From: Flavobacterium sp. MDT1-60
GTDB taxonomy: Bacteria; Bacteroidota; Bacteroidia; Flavobacteriales; Flavobacteriaceae
Direction of reading: 5' to 3'
Assembly (NCBI RefSeq): GCF_014844035.1
Contig: NZ_CP062159.1
Coordinates: 2,666,001 to 2,730,000 of the forward strand
DNA: 64,000 nucleotides
Part shown: piece after piece, positions 16,934 to 25,329 of the stretch
Numbering within the stretch: position 1 is the stretch's first letter
Layout of the letters: each line of letters starts with the position of its first letter
Translations under genes and position numbers: made by a program
Notes under the pieces: generated by a model
What the model saw: the letters and a program-made list of their open reading frames with translations, nothing else
The model's database searches: none
What the model was told of the DNA's origin: nothing

Positions 16934-17415
16934 GGTTTTGTTTTTGGTTTAGGGTAAAATATTTTGGTGAGTTTGAGTTAATTCGTTTTTTATTCAGGGT
17001 AAATGGTAATCGATAATGATTACATAGCTTTTTAGATTCTGGTAATTCTCTTAATAACAAAGCTATAAAATTTGGATCATCGAACAAAAACAAGATCTAA
17101 ATGTTAAAAGTAGTCTAATAATTTGCAATTATACAATAAAAAGCAATAATATATATGTATAGTGAAAAAAATATAGGCTTTAATTTACATATTGTCATAA
17201 ATACTATTATTTAGATGTCAGTTTTTATCTAAACAACATCTTGATTTTTGTATTTGTTAAAATATTGTAAATATTTGATTGTCAGTTTATTGATTGTTGA
17301 AATATTTGAATTACATCTTGATTTTTATCAGATATTTTTTTTTAGGTTTTTTTAACATCTAGCTTCGCCTTGTCCTTTTAAGGGATAAAAAAACTAACAA
17401 ACAAACCACAAATTT
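16934..17415. other. Control region between the regulator and the PUL, 482 bp
   Basis: Very AT-rich, with no gene. It carries two blocks of repeated words (listed separately). The PUL leader ends in AAGGGATAAAAAAAC about 30 bp before the first ATG. Confidence 0.55.
17216..17326. promoter_or_regulatory. Duplicated motif pair TGTCAGTTT ... ACATCTTGATTTTT upstream of the PUL
   Basis: Block one has TGTCAGTTT at 17216 and ACATCTTGATTTTT at 17236; block two has TGTCAGTTT at 17280 and ACATCTTGATTTTT at 17313. Such a paired direct repeat is a reasonable binding site for the divergent regulator, but no binding is shown. Confidence 0.4.
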
Positions 17416-17937
17416 ATGAGATGTAAAAGTATTTATTGGTTAGCTGTTATGATGTGTCTGGTTGCCATTGGCTGTGACAATATTGATGACGGAAGCTATG
17501 TCGATCCGATTACCATTTATGAGAAAGTAAATGGAGATTGGGGATTAACAAATTTGAAAATGGTAGATGAATCTGCGAAAGCAAATGCGATCAAGCCAGA
17601 CGAAGAAAACTTGAGTACGTACTTTAACTACGAGGATTTTAAAATCAGATTTAGTGTAGACGAAAAGAACCAACCAACAAGTTACGAAGTTATGGGCAAT
17701 GTTCCTCCTTTATTTGCCCCGAAAGGATATTGGAAATTAAGCTCAGATTTTCAGCAGACTAATGCAAGTGCAGTAAGAATCTATCTGTACAGCGATGCTC
17801 AAAAAACACAAAAAACAGATGAACTTCGATTAACATCAGTTCCGGGAAGCAACGACGAAATGGAATTTCAGTTAGTGCATTCTTCTAACGGAACTCCTTT
17901 TGTGTCTTATGTATTCAAATTAAATGCTATTAATTAA
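17416..17937 (+). CDS. DUF5004-like lipoprotein of the PUL
   Basis: 173 residues with a lipoprotein signal (MRCKSIYWLAVMMCLVAIGC, Cys20). The mature part is a beta-rich, lipocalin-like domain starting with YEKVNGDWGLTNLKMVDESA, the usual DUF5004 opening. It is the first gene of the operon (6 bp to the next). DUF5004 proteins are often surface lipoproteins in Sus-like loci; a glycan-binding or assembly role is inferred. Confidence 0.75.
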   Translation: MRCKSIYWLAVMMCLVAIGCDNIDDGSYVDPITIYEKVNGDWGLTNLKMVDESAKANAIKPDEENLSTYFNYEDFKIRFSVDEKNQPTSYEVMGNVPPLFAPKGYWKLSSDFQQTNASAVRIYLYSDAQKTQKTDELRLTSVPGSNDEMEFQLVHSSNGTPFVSYVFKLNAIN

Positions 17938-17943
17938 AGTAAT

Positions 17944-19026
17944 ATGAAAAAGTTTATATATACAATTTTACTTGCCCTTTTGATGGCTCCTAATTTTATT
18001 CAGGCTCAGGAAGAAGCCGGAGCTGTAGGCAGTATAACATCATTTCCTGTAGTTTACAAATACGATGAAAAAGTAACATGGTACTTTGATCTTTCAGAAA
18101 CTACATTTGCTGAAAATGAAGATCTTTATATCTGGATTTGGTCACCATCTGAACCGGATGCAGGACATTGGGAGAACTCATCCGATTTTGCAAAACTTAC
18201 TCACGTAAAAGATAAAACCTGGAGTTTCACTTTAACACCAACTACTTATTTTTCTAAAACACCAGCTGAAATTGCAGCAAGCGCTGGATTTTGGTTTCGT
18301 TTAAAAAACAAAAACGGATCGAAGCAAAGTGGTGTAGCCAATGTGGCGTACACTGATTTCTCCTCATTTTATACAGCTAATGAGTTAATCAGAGCCTATC
18401 CTACAAAACCAACAATAGACAAAGGAGTTAGTATTTTGTTTAATGCCAATTTGGCTCCGGGCTTTGCTGGTGCTACGAGTGTACACATGCATAGTGGACT
18501 GAACAATTGGGATATTAAACAAGAATACCAATCATGGCTTCCGGACATCGTAGAAAAAACTAAACTAAAAGATTTAGGAAACGGTTTTTATAAAATGGAT
18601 TTAGTTCCAAAAGATTATTACAATGCACCAGATGGTTATGTAATGGAAAATTTGGTTTTCCTGATGGTAAAAGACGATTGGGCAGGAACGATTCCGGATC
18701 AGGTTTTATACGCTGGAGAATACATTCCGCCACCGTCACCAGTATTTGGATTTTTTCCTTTACAAATCAGTCAGAAAGATTTTCTGGGAATGTCTCGTAA
18801 AAATAACGAGCCGGGTGTAAATAAATTAATTTATAAGATTAACGCGGGCAGTAAAGTAATTTCAGGTGAATTTGCCGGAGGAACAGCTGAGATTAAAGGA
18901 TTTGTCAATTTGGTTTCTGAACTTAATGGAATTCCTGGTTTAACTGAAATTCATGTTTTGGTAAAAGACAATAAAGACAAAACAATTTCGGATACCACAA
19001 TTCCTCTTAAAACTTTAGACAAATAA
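17944..19026 (+). CDS. Secreted PUL-associated protein, probable surface glycan-binding
   Basis: 360 residues with a signal peptide (MKKFIYTILLALLMAPNFIQA). The rest is beta-rich with aromatic blocks (WSPSEPDAGHWENSSDF, FWFRLKNKNGSKQSG, HMHSGLNNWDIKQEY) that resemble starch-binding, SusE/F-like folds. I do not recognise a named family with certainty. Its position directly upstream of SusC/SusD, with only 6 bp to the preceding lipoprotein gene, suggests it is part of the surface complex. A weak GGTCAT/ATGACC hairpin lies in the 120-bp gap before SusC. Confidence 0.65.
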   Translation: MKKFIYTILLALLMAPNFIQAQEEAGAVGSITSFPVVYKYDEKVTWYFDLSETTFAENEDLYIWIWSPSEPDAGHWENSSDFAKLTHVKDKTWSFTLTPTTYFSKTPAEIAASAGFWFRLKNKNGSKQSGVANVAYTDFSSFYTANELIRAYPTKPTIDKGVSILFNANLAPGFAGATSVHMHSGLNNWDIKQEYQSWLPDIVEKTKLKDLGNGFYKMDLVPKDYYNAPDGYVMENLVFLMVKDDWAGTIPDQVLYAGEYIPPPSPVFGFFPLQISQKDFLGMSRKNNEPGVNKLIYKINAGSKVISGEFAGGTAEIKGFVNLVSELNGIPGLTEIHVLVKDNKDKTISDTTIPLKTLDK

Positions 19027-19147
19027 TTCACTATCGAATTAAAACATCAATTCTAATGAAATGAGCATAAACCAAAAAAGGGTCATGATTCCAATATTGG
19101 ATATGCGAATTACATATGACCGATAAAAAAACAAAAAATAACTACAT

Positions 19148-22100
19148 ATGAATAGTAAAAATAAAAAAATAGTCCTGCATCAAATGTGGACTACTAAAAC
19201 TGTGGTATTCCTGATTTTCATGCTTTTTCTTTCGGCAGGAACGTTTGCTCAGGAAAAAAAGCAGGTATCAGGTACCGTTTATGATAATACAGGGACTGTA
19301 TTACCAGGTGCATCGGTAATTGAGGTTGATACTAAAAATGCCACCACAACAGATTTTGACGGAAAATTTACTTTGTCTGTAGCCGTAGGAGGTTCGATTG
19401 AAGTGTCATTTATTGGATCAACAACTCAAAAAGTACAGATTACATCGGCAACGAAATCCAATATCGATGTTCGTCTGCAAAACGATGGTTATCAGTTGGC
19501 AGAAGTTCAGGTTGTTGCTGTTGGTTATGGAACTCAAAAGAAATCAGATTTAACTGGTGCCATCTCAACCGTTCGGGCAGATGATTTAGTAAAAGGAACA
19601 ATCTCTTCTACAGAACAGGTTTTACAAGGAAAAGTGGCGGGTTTAAATGTTATTCGTCCTTCAGGAGATCCTGCAACGGGTTCAACTTTGCGTTTACGTG
19701 GAGGAACTTCATTAACAGCAAGCAACAGTCCGCTTATTGTAGTTGATGGAATTGCCGGTGTTGATATCAATGTTGTTCAGCCTTCTGATATCAAATCGGT
19801 AGATGTTTTGAAAGACGCTTCGGCGACAGCGATCTACGGATCAAGAGGAGCAAATGGAGTTATCATTATTACTACAAAATCAGGAACAAAAGGTGTTTCA
19901 GTTACCTATAGCGGATTATCAAGCATTGGTTATGTGAATGACAACTTAGATCTTTTATCAGCCAATCAATGGAGAGGATATGTACGCCAAACCGGAAATA
20001 AAGATGCCATTGATTACGGTGGAAATACCGATTGGCAAAAAGCAATCGAACAAACGGCTATTTCACAATCGCATACGTTAAGTATAAATTCTGGTAAAGC
20101 AGACAGCGGTTTTAGAATGTCACTCTCTTATTTGAATAATGAAGGTGTTATCAAATCGACAGGACTTGAAAGATTGAGCGGAAACGTTAGCGGATACCAA
20201 TATCTTGGAGACAATAAAGAGGTGAAATTTGATATGGGTTTATTTGCTAATATCGACAAATGGCATCCGTTAGATTACAGAATTTTTGAGCGTTCTTATA
20301 ACTTAAACCCAACGATTCCGGTATACGATGCTAATGGAGAATTCACATCAGTTGGAGGAACAATTTATGAAAATCCGGTTGAAATTTTAACCAACAGAAC
20401 TGTTGATAACGAAAGACACAGATTGTTAGGCTATTTTAAAACTGAAGTTAAATTTTTAAATGATTTTATGGCTGTGGCCAATATTTCATTAGAACATAAC
20501 GCAGTTCAGGGAAGTACTTACAAACCAAGTTATGCTGTTATGGAAGGAAGAACAGAAGATGGTTACGCTCAAAAAACATATGCAGAATACACCAATGCAC
20601 AAGGAGAACTGTATGTGAATTACAATAAAACTTTTGGAAAACATACGGTTAGTGCTTTAGGCGGATACTCTTATTTGGAAAATATTTATGAAGGTTTTGG
20701 CGCACAAAGAAGCGGTTTTGTATCCGATGCATTTAGTTATAACAATTTAGGAGCCGGATATAATTATCGTTTAGGTGATGTGTATTCTTATAAAGGAAAA
20801 TCAAATTTGGTTTCTTTTTATGCTCGTGCTAATTATAGTTTTGACAGCAAATATTTGTTTACTGCAACAGTAAGACGAGATGGTTCAAGCCGTTTTGGAG
20901 AAAACAATAAATGGGGAACTTTTCCATCAGCTTCTGCAGCTTGGAGAATTTCTAACGAAGAATTTATGAGCTCGACAAAAGACTGGTTGGGTAATTTAAA
21001 ACTAAGAGTGGGTTACGGAGTTACAGGTAATCAGGATGGAATTGGCGAATATAAATCGCTTTCAATATTAGGAGTTGGAAATGACAGTTACTACGATCCG
21101 GTTACACAAACCTGGAGCTTGGCTTATTCTCCAAAACAAAATCCGAATCCGGACTTGAAATGGGAATCTACAAAACAATTAAATATTGGTGTTGACTTTA
21201 CGCTGTTTGACAGAATCACAGGATCATTCGAGTATTATTCAAAAAACACAGAAGATTTGTTATACACTTATGAAGTGCCTCAGCCTCCATATTTAGTGGG
21301 AACAATGTTAGCAAACGTTGGTGAAATGTCAAATAAAGGAGTTGAGCTTACGCTGAATGCAGATGTTATCAAAGGAGATAAATTTTCATGGAATGCTAAT
21401 TTGACTTTAGGACACAACGTTCAGAAAATAGAAAAATTATCGAATCCAACTTATCAAACAGATGTTATCTATAGTGGATCTCTGCACGGATTATCTGGAA
21501 TGTCAGGACAATATTCTCAAATTATAGCGGAAGGATATCCTGTTGGAACTTTCTGGGGATTCAAAAATGCAGGACTTGACGCTGATGGAAAAATGTTATA
21601 CTACAATGCAGCCGGTGATAAAGTTCTAGGTGATGCTTTAGTTGACGCTGATAAAGGCGATTTAGGAAATATTCAGCCAGATTTGACTTTAGGAATCGGA
21701 ATGAATTTTACCTACGGAAATTTTGATTTAGGTGTTTCAGGTTACGGAATGTTTGGCCAAAAAGCATTAAATGCTACTAATATGATGTTAAATGATCCTA
21801 ACCGTTTACCAGCGTATAATGTTCCGGATGATTTCTTAAATAGCGGTATTACTTCATCTCCAAAATATTCAGATTATTGGATAGAAGATGCTTCTTTCTT
21901 CAGACTTCAGACTCTTTCAGTTGGTTACACTTTTCCTTTGAAATCTAAATCATCAAAATTCAGAGTGTATGCTATGGGAGAGAATCTGTTTGTAATTACA
22001 GGTTACAAAGGGGTTGATCCTGAGATTGGTCTAAATGCACAAGATGGTGTAGATCAAACCGGATTAGCAGCGCCCGGAATCGATAAGTACAATAATTATC

Positions 22101-22150
22101 CGCGACCAACAACGATTTCTGTTGGATTAAATTTTACGTTTAATAATTAA
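19148..22150 (+). CDS. SusC/RagA-family TonB-dependent outer-membrane transporter
   Basis: 1000 residues. A signal peptide ends near residue 35 (FLSAGTFAQ), then a carboxypeptidase-regulatory-like domain (KKQVSGTVYDNTGTVLPGAS...), then the plug with VGYGTQKKSDLTGAISTV and the RGGTSLTASNSPLIVVDGI block. The barrel ends with TISVGLNFTFNN. With the SusD partner 25 bp downstream it should import oligosaccharides across the outer membrane, powered by TonB. Length and order are normal for the family. Confidence 0.95.
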   Translation: MNSKNKKIVLHQMWTTKTVVFLIFMLFLSAGTFAQEKKQVSGTVYDNTGTVLPGASVIEVDTKNATTTDFDGKFTLSVAVGGSIEVSFIGSTTQKVQITSATKSNIDVRLQNDGYQLAEVQVVAVGYGTQKKSDLTGAISTVRADDLVKGTISSTEQVLQGKVAGLNVIRPSGDPATGSTLRLRGGTSLTASNSPLIVVDGIAGVDINVVQPSDIKSVDVLKDASATAIYGSRGANGVIIITTKSGTKGVSVTYSGLSSIGYVNDNLDLLSANQWRGYVRQTGNKDAIDYGGNTDWQKAIEQTAISQSHTLSINSGKADSGFRMSLSYLNNEGVIKSTGLERLSGNVSGYQYLGDNKEVKFDMGLFANIDKWHPLDYRIFERSYNLNPTIPVYDANGEFTSVGGTIYENPVEILTNRTVDNERHRLLGYFKTEVKFLNDFMAVANISLEHNAVQGSTYKPSYAVMEGRTEDGYAQKTYAEYTNAQGELYVNYNKTFGKHTVSALGGYSYLENIYEGFGAQRSGFVSDAFSYNNLGAGYNYRLGDVYSYKGKSNLVSFYARANYSFDSKYLFTATVRRDGSSRFGENNKWGTFPSASAAWRISNEEFMSSTKDWLGNLKLRVGYGVTGNQDGIGEYKSLSILGVGNDSYYDPVTQTWSLAYSPKQNPNPDLKWESTKQLNIGVDFTLFDRITGSFEYYSKNTEDLLYTYEVPQPPYLVGTMLANVGEMSNKGVELTLNADVIKGDKFSWNANLTLGHNVQKIEKLSNPTYQTDVIYSGSLHGLSGMSGQYSQIIAEGYPVGTFWGFKNAGLDADGKMLYYNAAGDKVLGDALVDADKGDLGNIQPDLTLGIGMNFTYGNFDLGVSGYGMFGQKALNATNMMLNDPNRLPAYNVPDDFLNSGITSSPKYSDYWIEDASFFRLQTLSVGYTFPLKSKSSKFRVYAMGENLFVITGYKGVDPEIGLNAQDGVDQTGLAAPGIDKYNNYPRPTTISVGLNFTFNN

Positions 22151-22174
22151 GCGATTAACTCAAAAATAGAACAA

Positions 22175-23677
22175 ATGAAAATCAAAATAACAGCAGCACT
22201 ATTAATAAGCATGCTTTTTACGATATCATGTACCAATTTGGATGAACAATTATATGATAGAGTAGAAGATGGGGATTTTGGAAATACGCCAAAAGAAATT
22301 GATGCATTAGTTGGTGGAGCCTATTCTTCATTAAGAGGATTTGCAGATGGGATATCAAATAATTATCCAACGTGCGAGTATGTATTCTTTTTGAACGAAA
22401 CGGTTTCTGATGAAGCTACCATACCTACCAGAGGAACAAACTGGTATGATGGCGGACAATATCAAGATGCACAAAAACACACCTGGAAAGCAGACAATCG
22501 TATGATTCTATCCGCCTGGCGTTACAATTATACCGGAATTGCAAAGATCAATTCGATCATTTATCAAATCGATAAATCATCTTTGACAGATGCTGCAAAA
22601 ACTCCAATTTATGCTGAATTAAAAGCCTTAAGAGCGTATTACTATTATAATCTTTTGGATTTATTCGGAAATGTGCCAATTGTAACCAATTTTGAAGATA
22701 CCGCATTACCGTCAAATTCTACCCGTAAACAAGTTTATGATTTTGTGGAGAAAGAATTGTTGGATGCTATTCCGCATTTAACTTCAAATGTGGTTTACTC
22801 TAAATTCACAAAAAATGTTGCCTATTCTCTGTTGGCGAGATTATATCTAAATTCACAAGCTTTTATAGGAACAGCGCGTTGGCAGGATTGTATCAATATG
22901 TGTCAGAAAGTAACGGGTTATTCTTTAGCTCCGGATTTCTTCGCCAATTTTGCTACAGAGAATCAAAAGTCACCTGAAATCATTTTTGCAATTCCATACG
23001 ATTCAAAAGCAGGAACAGTAGGAAACTACATGTCCTCAATGTCTTGTCATTACTTGCATAAATTAACGCTTTCTCCAATTGGAGATTATCCTTGGAGCGC
23101 TAACGGAATGTGTGCACAGCCAGGAGTTTATTCTGCTTTTGCAGATACTGACAGAAGAAAAAAATGCATGGTTGCCGGAGATCAGATCAATTTAGCAAAC
23201 GGGCAGGTTATTGTTATGGATAATGGAGAACCTTTAACGTATACAGAAGAAGTAACAAGTGTTGCTGATGCAAAAGAAAATCAGGGAGTTCGTCTTGGGA
23301 AATATGAAATGAAAGCAGGAGAACAATGGGAGCGTGACCATGATTTAGTTGTAATACGTTATGCCGAAATCCTGATGATGCAGGCAGAATGTTATGTACG
23401 TTTAGGATCTGCTGATTTGGCAAAACCATTTTTACAGCAAGTAACCGCTCGTGCCGGAGAAGAAATGCCTGCAACGATAGATCTTAATTTTATTGATAAA
23501 GAACTGCTTAAAGAATTCACTTTTGAAGGAAGAAGAAGAACGGATAATATTCGTTTTGGAACATTCTTCCTGCCATGGTGGGAAAAAGGAACTACAGAAA
23601 AATACAGAGCAATTTTCCCTATTCCAAGCACTGTTTTAACTACAAATAAAAACCTGGTACAGAATCCCGGGTATTAG
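22175..23677 (+). CDS. SusD/RagB-family glycan-binding lipoprotein
   Basis: 500 residues with lipobox ISMLFTISC. Typical SusD features: a TPR-like helical scaffold, the ALRAYYYYNLLDLFGNVPIVT block, RAGEEMPATIDLN, a late FTFEGRRRTDNIRFGTF block and an end in PIPSTVLTTNKNLVQNPGY. It would cap the SusC barrel and deliver glycan. A hairpin terminator follows at 23686, so the glycosidase genes downstream may use read-through or their own promoter. Confidence 0.95.
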   Translation: MKIKITAALLISMLFTISCTNLDEQLYDRVEDGDFGNTPKEIDALVGGAYSSLRGFADGISNNYPTCEYVFFLNETVSDEATIPTRGTNWYDGGQYQDAQKHTWKADNRMILSAWRYNYTGIAKINSIIYQIDKSSLTDAAKTPIYAELKALRAYYYYNLLDLFGNVPIVTNFEDTALPSNSTRKQVYDFVEKELLDAIPHLTSNVVYSKFTKNVAYSLLARLYLNSQAFIGTARWQDCINMCQKVTGYSLAPDFFANFATENQKSPEIIFAIPYDSKAGTVGNYMSSMSCHYLHKLTLSPIGDYPWSANGMCAQPGVYSAFADTDRRKKCMVAGDQINLANGQVIVMDNGEPLTYTEEVTSVADAKENQGVRLGKYEMKAGEQWERDHDLVVIRYAEILMMQAECYVRLGSADLAKPFLQQVTARAGEEMPATIDLNFIDKELLKEFTFEGRRRTDNIRFGTFFLPWWEKGTTEKYRAIFPIPSTVLTTNKNLVQNPGY

Positions 23678-23685
23678 GTTATTGA

Positions 23686-23731
23686 ATGTCAGTCTTCCAT
23701 GTTGGTTAGTCGTGGAAGGCTGACATATTTT
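23686..23731 (+). terminator. Hairpin terminator after SusD
   Basis: ATGTCAG-CTTCCA pairs with TGGAAG-CTGACAT, followed by ATTTTAAAA. It would separate the susCD part from the glycosidases, or attenuate them. Confidence 0.75.
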
Positions 23732-23741
23732 AAAAAAGATT

Positions 23742-24033
23742 TTATGCCACAGATTATAAGATTCAAACGCTAAAAAAAGATTTCACGCAGATTTTTGCAG
23801 ATTAAGGCAGATTTAAAAAAATATAGTTATAAAAAATCTGCTGAATCTGCTTAAATCATTTTAAATCTGCGTGAAATAATTTTAAATCTGCGTGCAATAT
23901 TTTTAGCTAAAGGTTAAGGATAAGAATTAAAAAATCTGCCTGATCTGCAAAATCTGCGAGAGAAAATTTTACCCACAGATTAGAGAATTAAAATGATTAT
24001 AAAATCTGTGATAATCTTTTAATCTGTGGCAAA
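23742..24033. repeat. Nested inverted-repeat spacer (AATCTGCGTGAAAT words)
   Basis: The outer pair GCCACAGATTATAAGATT / AATCTTTTAATCTGTGGC brackets an inner pair GATTTCACGCAGATT / AAATCTGCGTGAAAT and several AAATCTGC words. The same words occur at 6320-6470 and 45264-45300. Non-coding. Confidence 0.75.
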
Positions 24034-24059
24034 AAAACAAAAACAAACATTAAACTAAG

Positions 24060-25304
24060 ATGAAAAAAACTATCACATTATTGTTTTTTGGAATAATGAA
24101 CATTCTCATGGCTTCTGGATGCAGCAGAGATGACAAAGGTTCAGATAAACCCACAGAACCAGAAACAATTCAGCCTGTTGCGATTGAAAAAACAAATAGC
24201 ACCAAAATTTATGTGCATTACATGCCCTGGTTTGAAACCAATGAAAGTAGTGCCGATAAAAAATGGGGATATCATTGGACAATGGCAAACAAGAATCCGA
24301 ATACTATAGGTGCAAACAATCGAAGAGAAATCGCATCGTACTATTATCCTCTAATTGGTCCTTATCATTCGGGCGATAAAAATGTGATTGAAAATCATTT
24401 ATTATTGATGAAATATTCAGGAATTGATGGTGTATTAATCGATTGGTATGGCACTTATGATGTTAATGATTACAGAATGGTCAAAGAAAACACAGAGCAA
24501 TTAATTGCCATGTTAGACAAAGTGGGATTGGAATATGCCATTGTTTACGAAGACAGAGTAACATCAAATGTTGTCAATGCCGGAAAAGCAATTTCGGTTA
24601 CCAGTGCTGCTAAAACGGATCTGGCGTATATGGACAAAAATTATTTTGATGATGCCAATTATATCAAAATAAGCGGTAAACCTTTATTGTTGAATTTCGG
24701 CCCAATTGTATTGCAAACTCCAGCGGAATGGACAAATGTTTTTGGTACGCTGACTACAAAACCTACTTTTTTAACCCTTTGGGATCAATCTGTTGAGGCA
24801 GGTGCGAATGCTTCAGGAGAGTATGCATGGGTATATAAAAACAGTACCTATTTGACCAATTTTTATACCAATACAAAACCTAAACTCTCAGTTGCCATGG
24901 GAAGTGCTTATCCTGGTTTTAAAGATTTTTATGCCGAAGGTGGAGGAGGTGCAGCAATAGGTTGGACAATTGAACATAATAATGGAGCTACTTTGGATGA
25001 AACGCTTACATTGGCCAAAAATGCCAATTTAAGCTATCTGCAGCTAATCACGTGGAATGACTTTGGCGAAGGAACTATGTTCGAACCAACAGTAGAATTT
25101 GGATATACTTACATCGAAAAAGTAAAAACCTTTGCAGGTGTAAAAAATACCGAATCTGTTTTTCCTGAGATTAGCAAAATGTACAATCTGCGAGTAGAAA
25201 AGAAAGGCAATTCCGATGCCCAGAAAAAATTAGATCAGGCCTTTAATTATTTTGTTTCTATGCAGCCTGCAAAAGCAAAACAGTTAATAAGTGAAATAAA
25301 ATAA
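24060..25304 (+). CDS. GH71/GH99-like glycoside hydrolase lipoprotein
   Basis: 414 residues with lipobox ILMASGC. Features of the GH99-like (beta/alpha)8 fold: YVHYMPWFET near the N-terminus, the GVLIDWYGTYD strand, IVYEDR, and a late ITWNDFGEGTMFEP block. The last is where GH99 enzymes carry their acidic catalytic residues, here as a DFGEG variant. It has a C-terminal helical tail. It is probably an endo-acting alpha-glycosidase at the surface; linkage specificity is not predictable. It is 26 bp before the GH97 gene, with which it likely forms a unit. Confidence 0.75.
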   Translation: MKKTITLLFFGIMNILMASGCSRDDKGSDKPTEPETIQPVAIEKTNSTKIYVHYMPWFETNESSADKKWGYHWTMANKNPNTIGANNRREIASYYYPLIGPYHSGDKNVIENHLLLMKYSGIDGVLIDWYGTYDVNDYRMVKENTEQLIAMLDKVGLEYAIVYEDRVTSNVVNAGKAISVTSAAKTDLAYMDKNYFDDANYIKISGKPLLLNFGPIVLQTPAEWTNVFGTLTTKPTFLTLWDQSVEAGANASGEYAWVYKNSTYLTNFYTNTKPKLSVAMGSAYPGFKDFYAEGGGGAAIGWTIEHNNGATLDETLTLAKNANLSYLQLITWNDFGEGTMFEPTVEFGYTYIEKVKTFAGVKNTESVFPEISKMYNLRVEKKGNSDAQKKLDQAFNYFVSMQPAKAKQLISEIK

Positions 25305-25329
25305 GAGTTGTAATTAATACAATTAAATA

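Noticed and set aside
23742..24033. CRISPR array suspected from recurring AATCTGC words
   Set aside because: Words are inverted, unevenly spaced and of variable length; no cas gene nearby.
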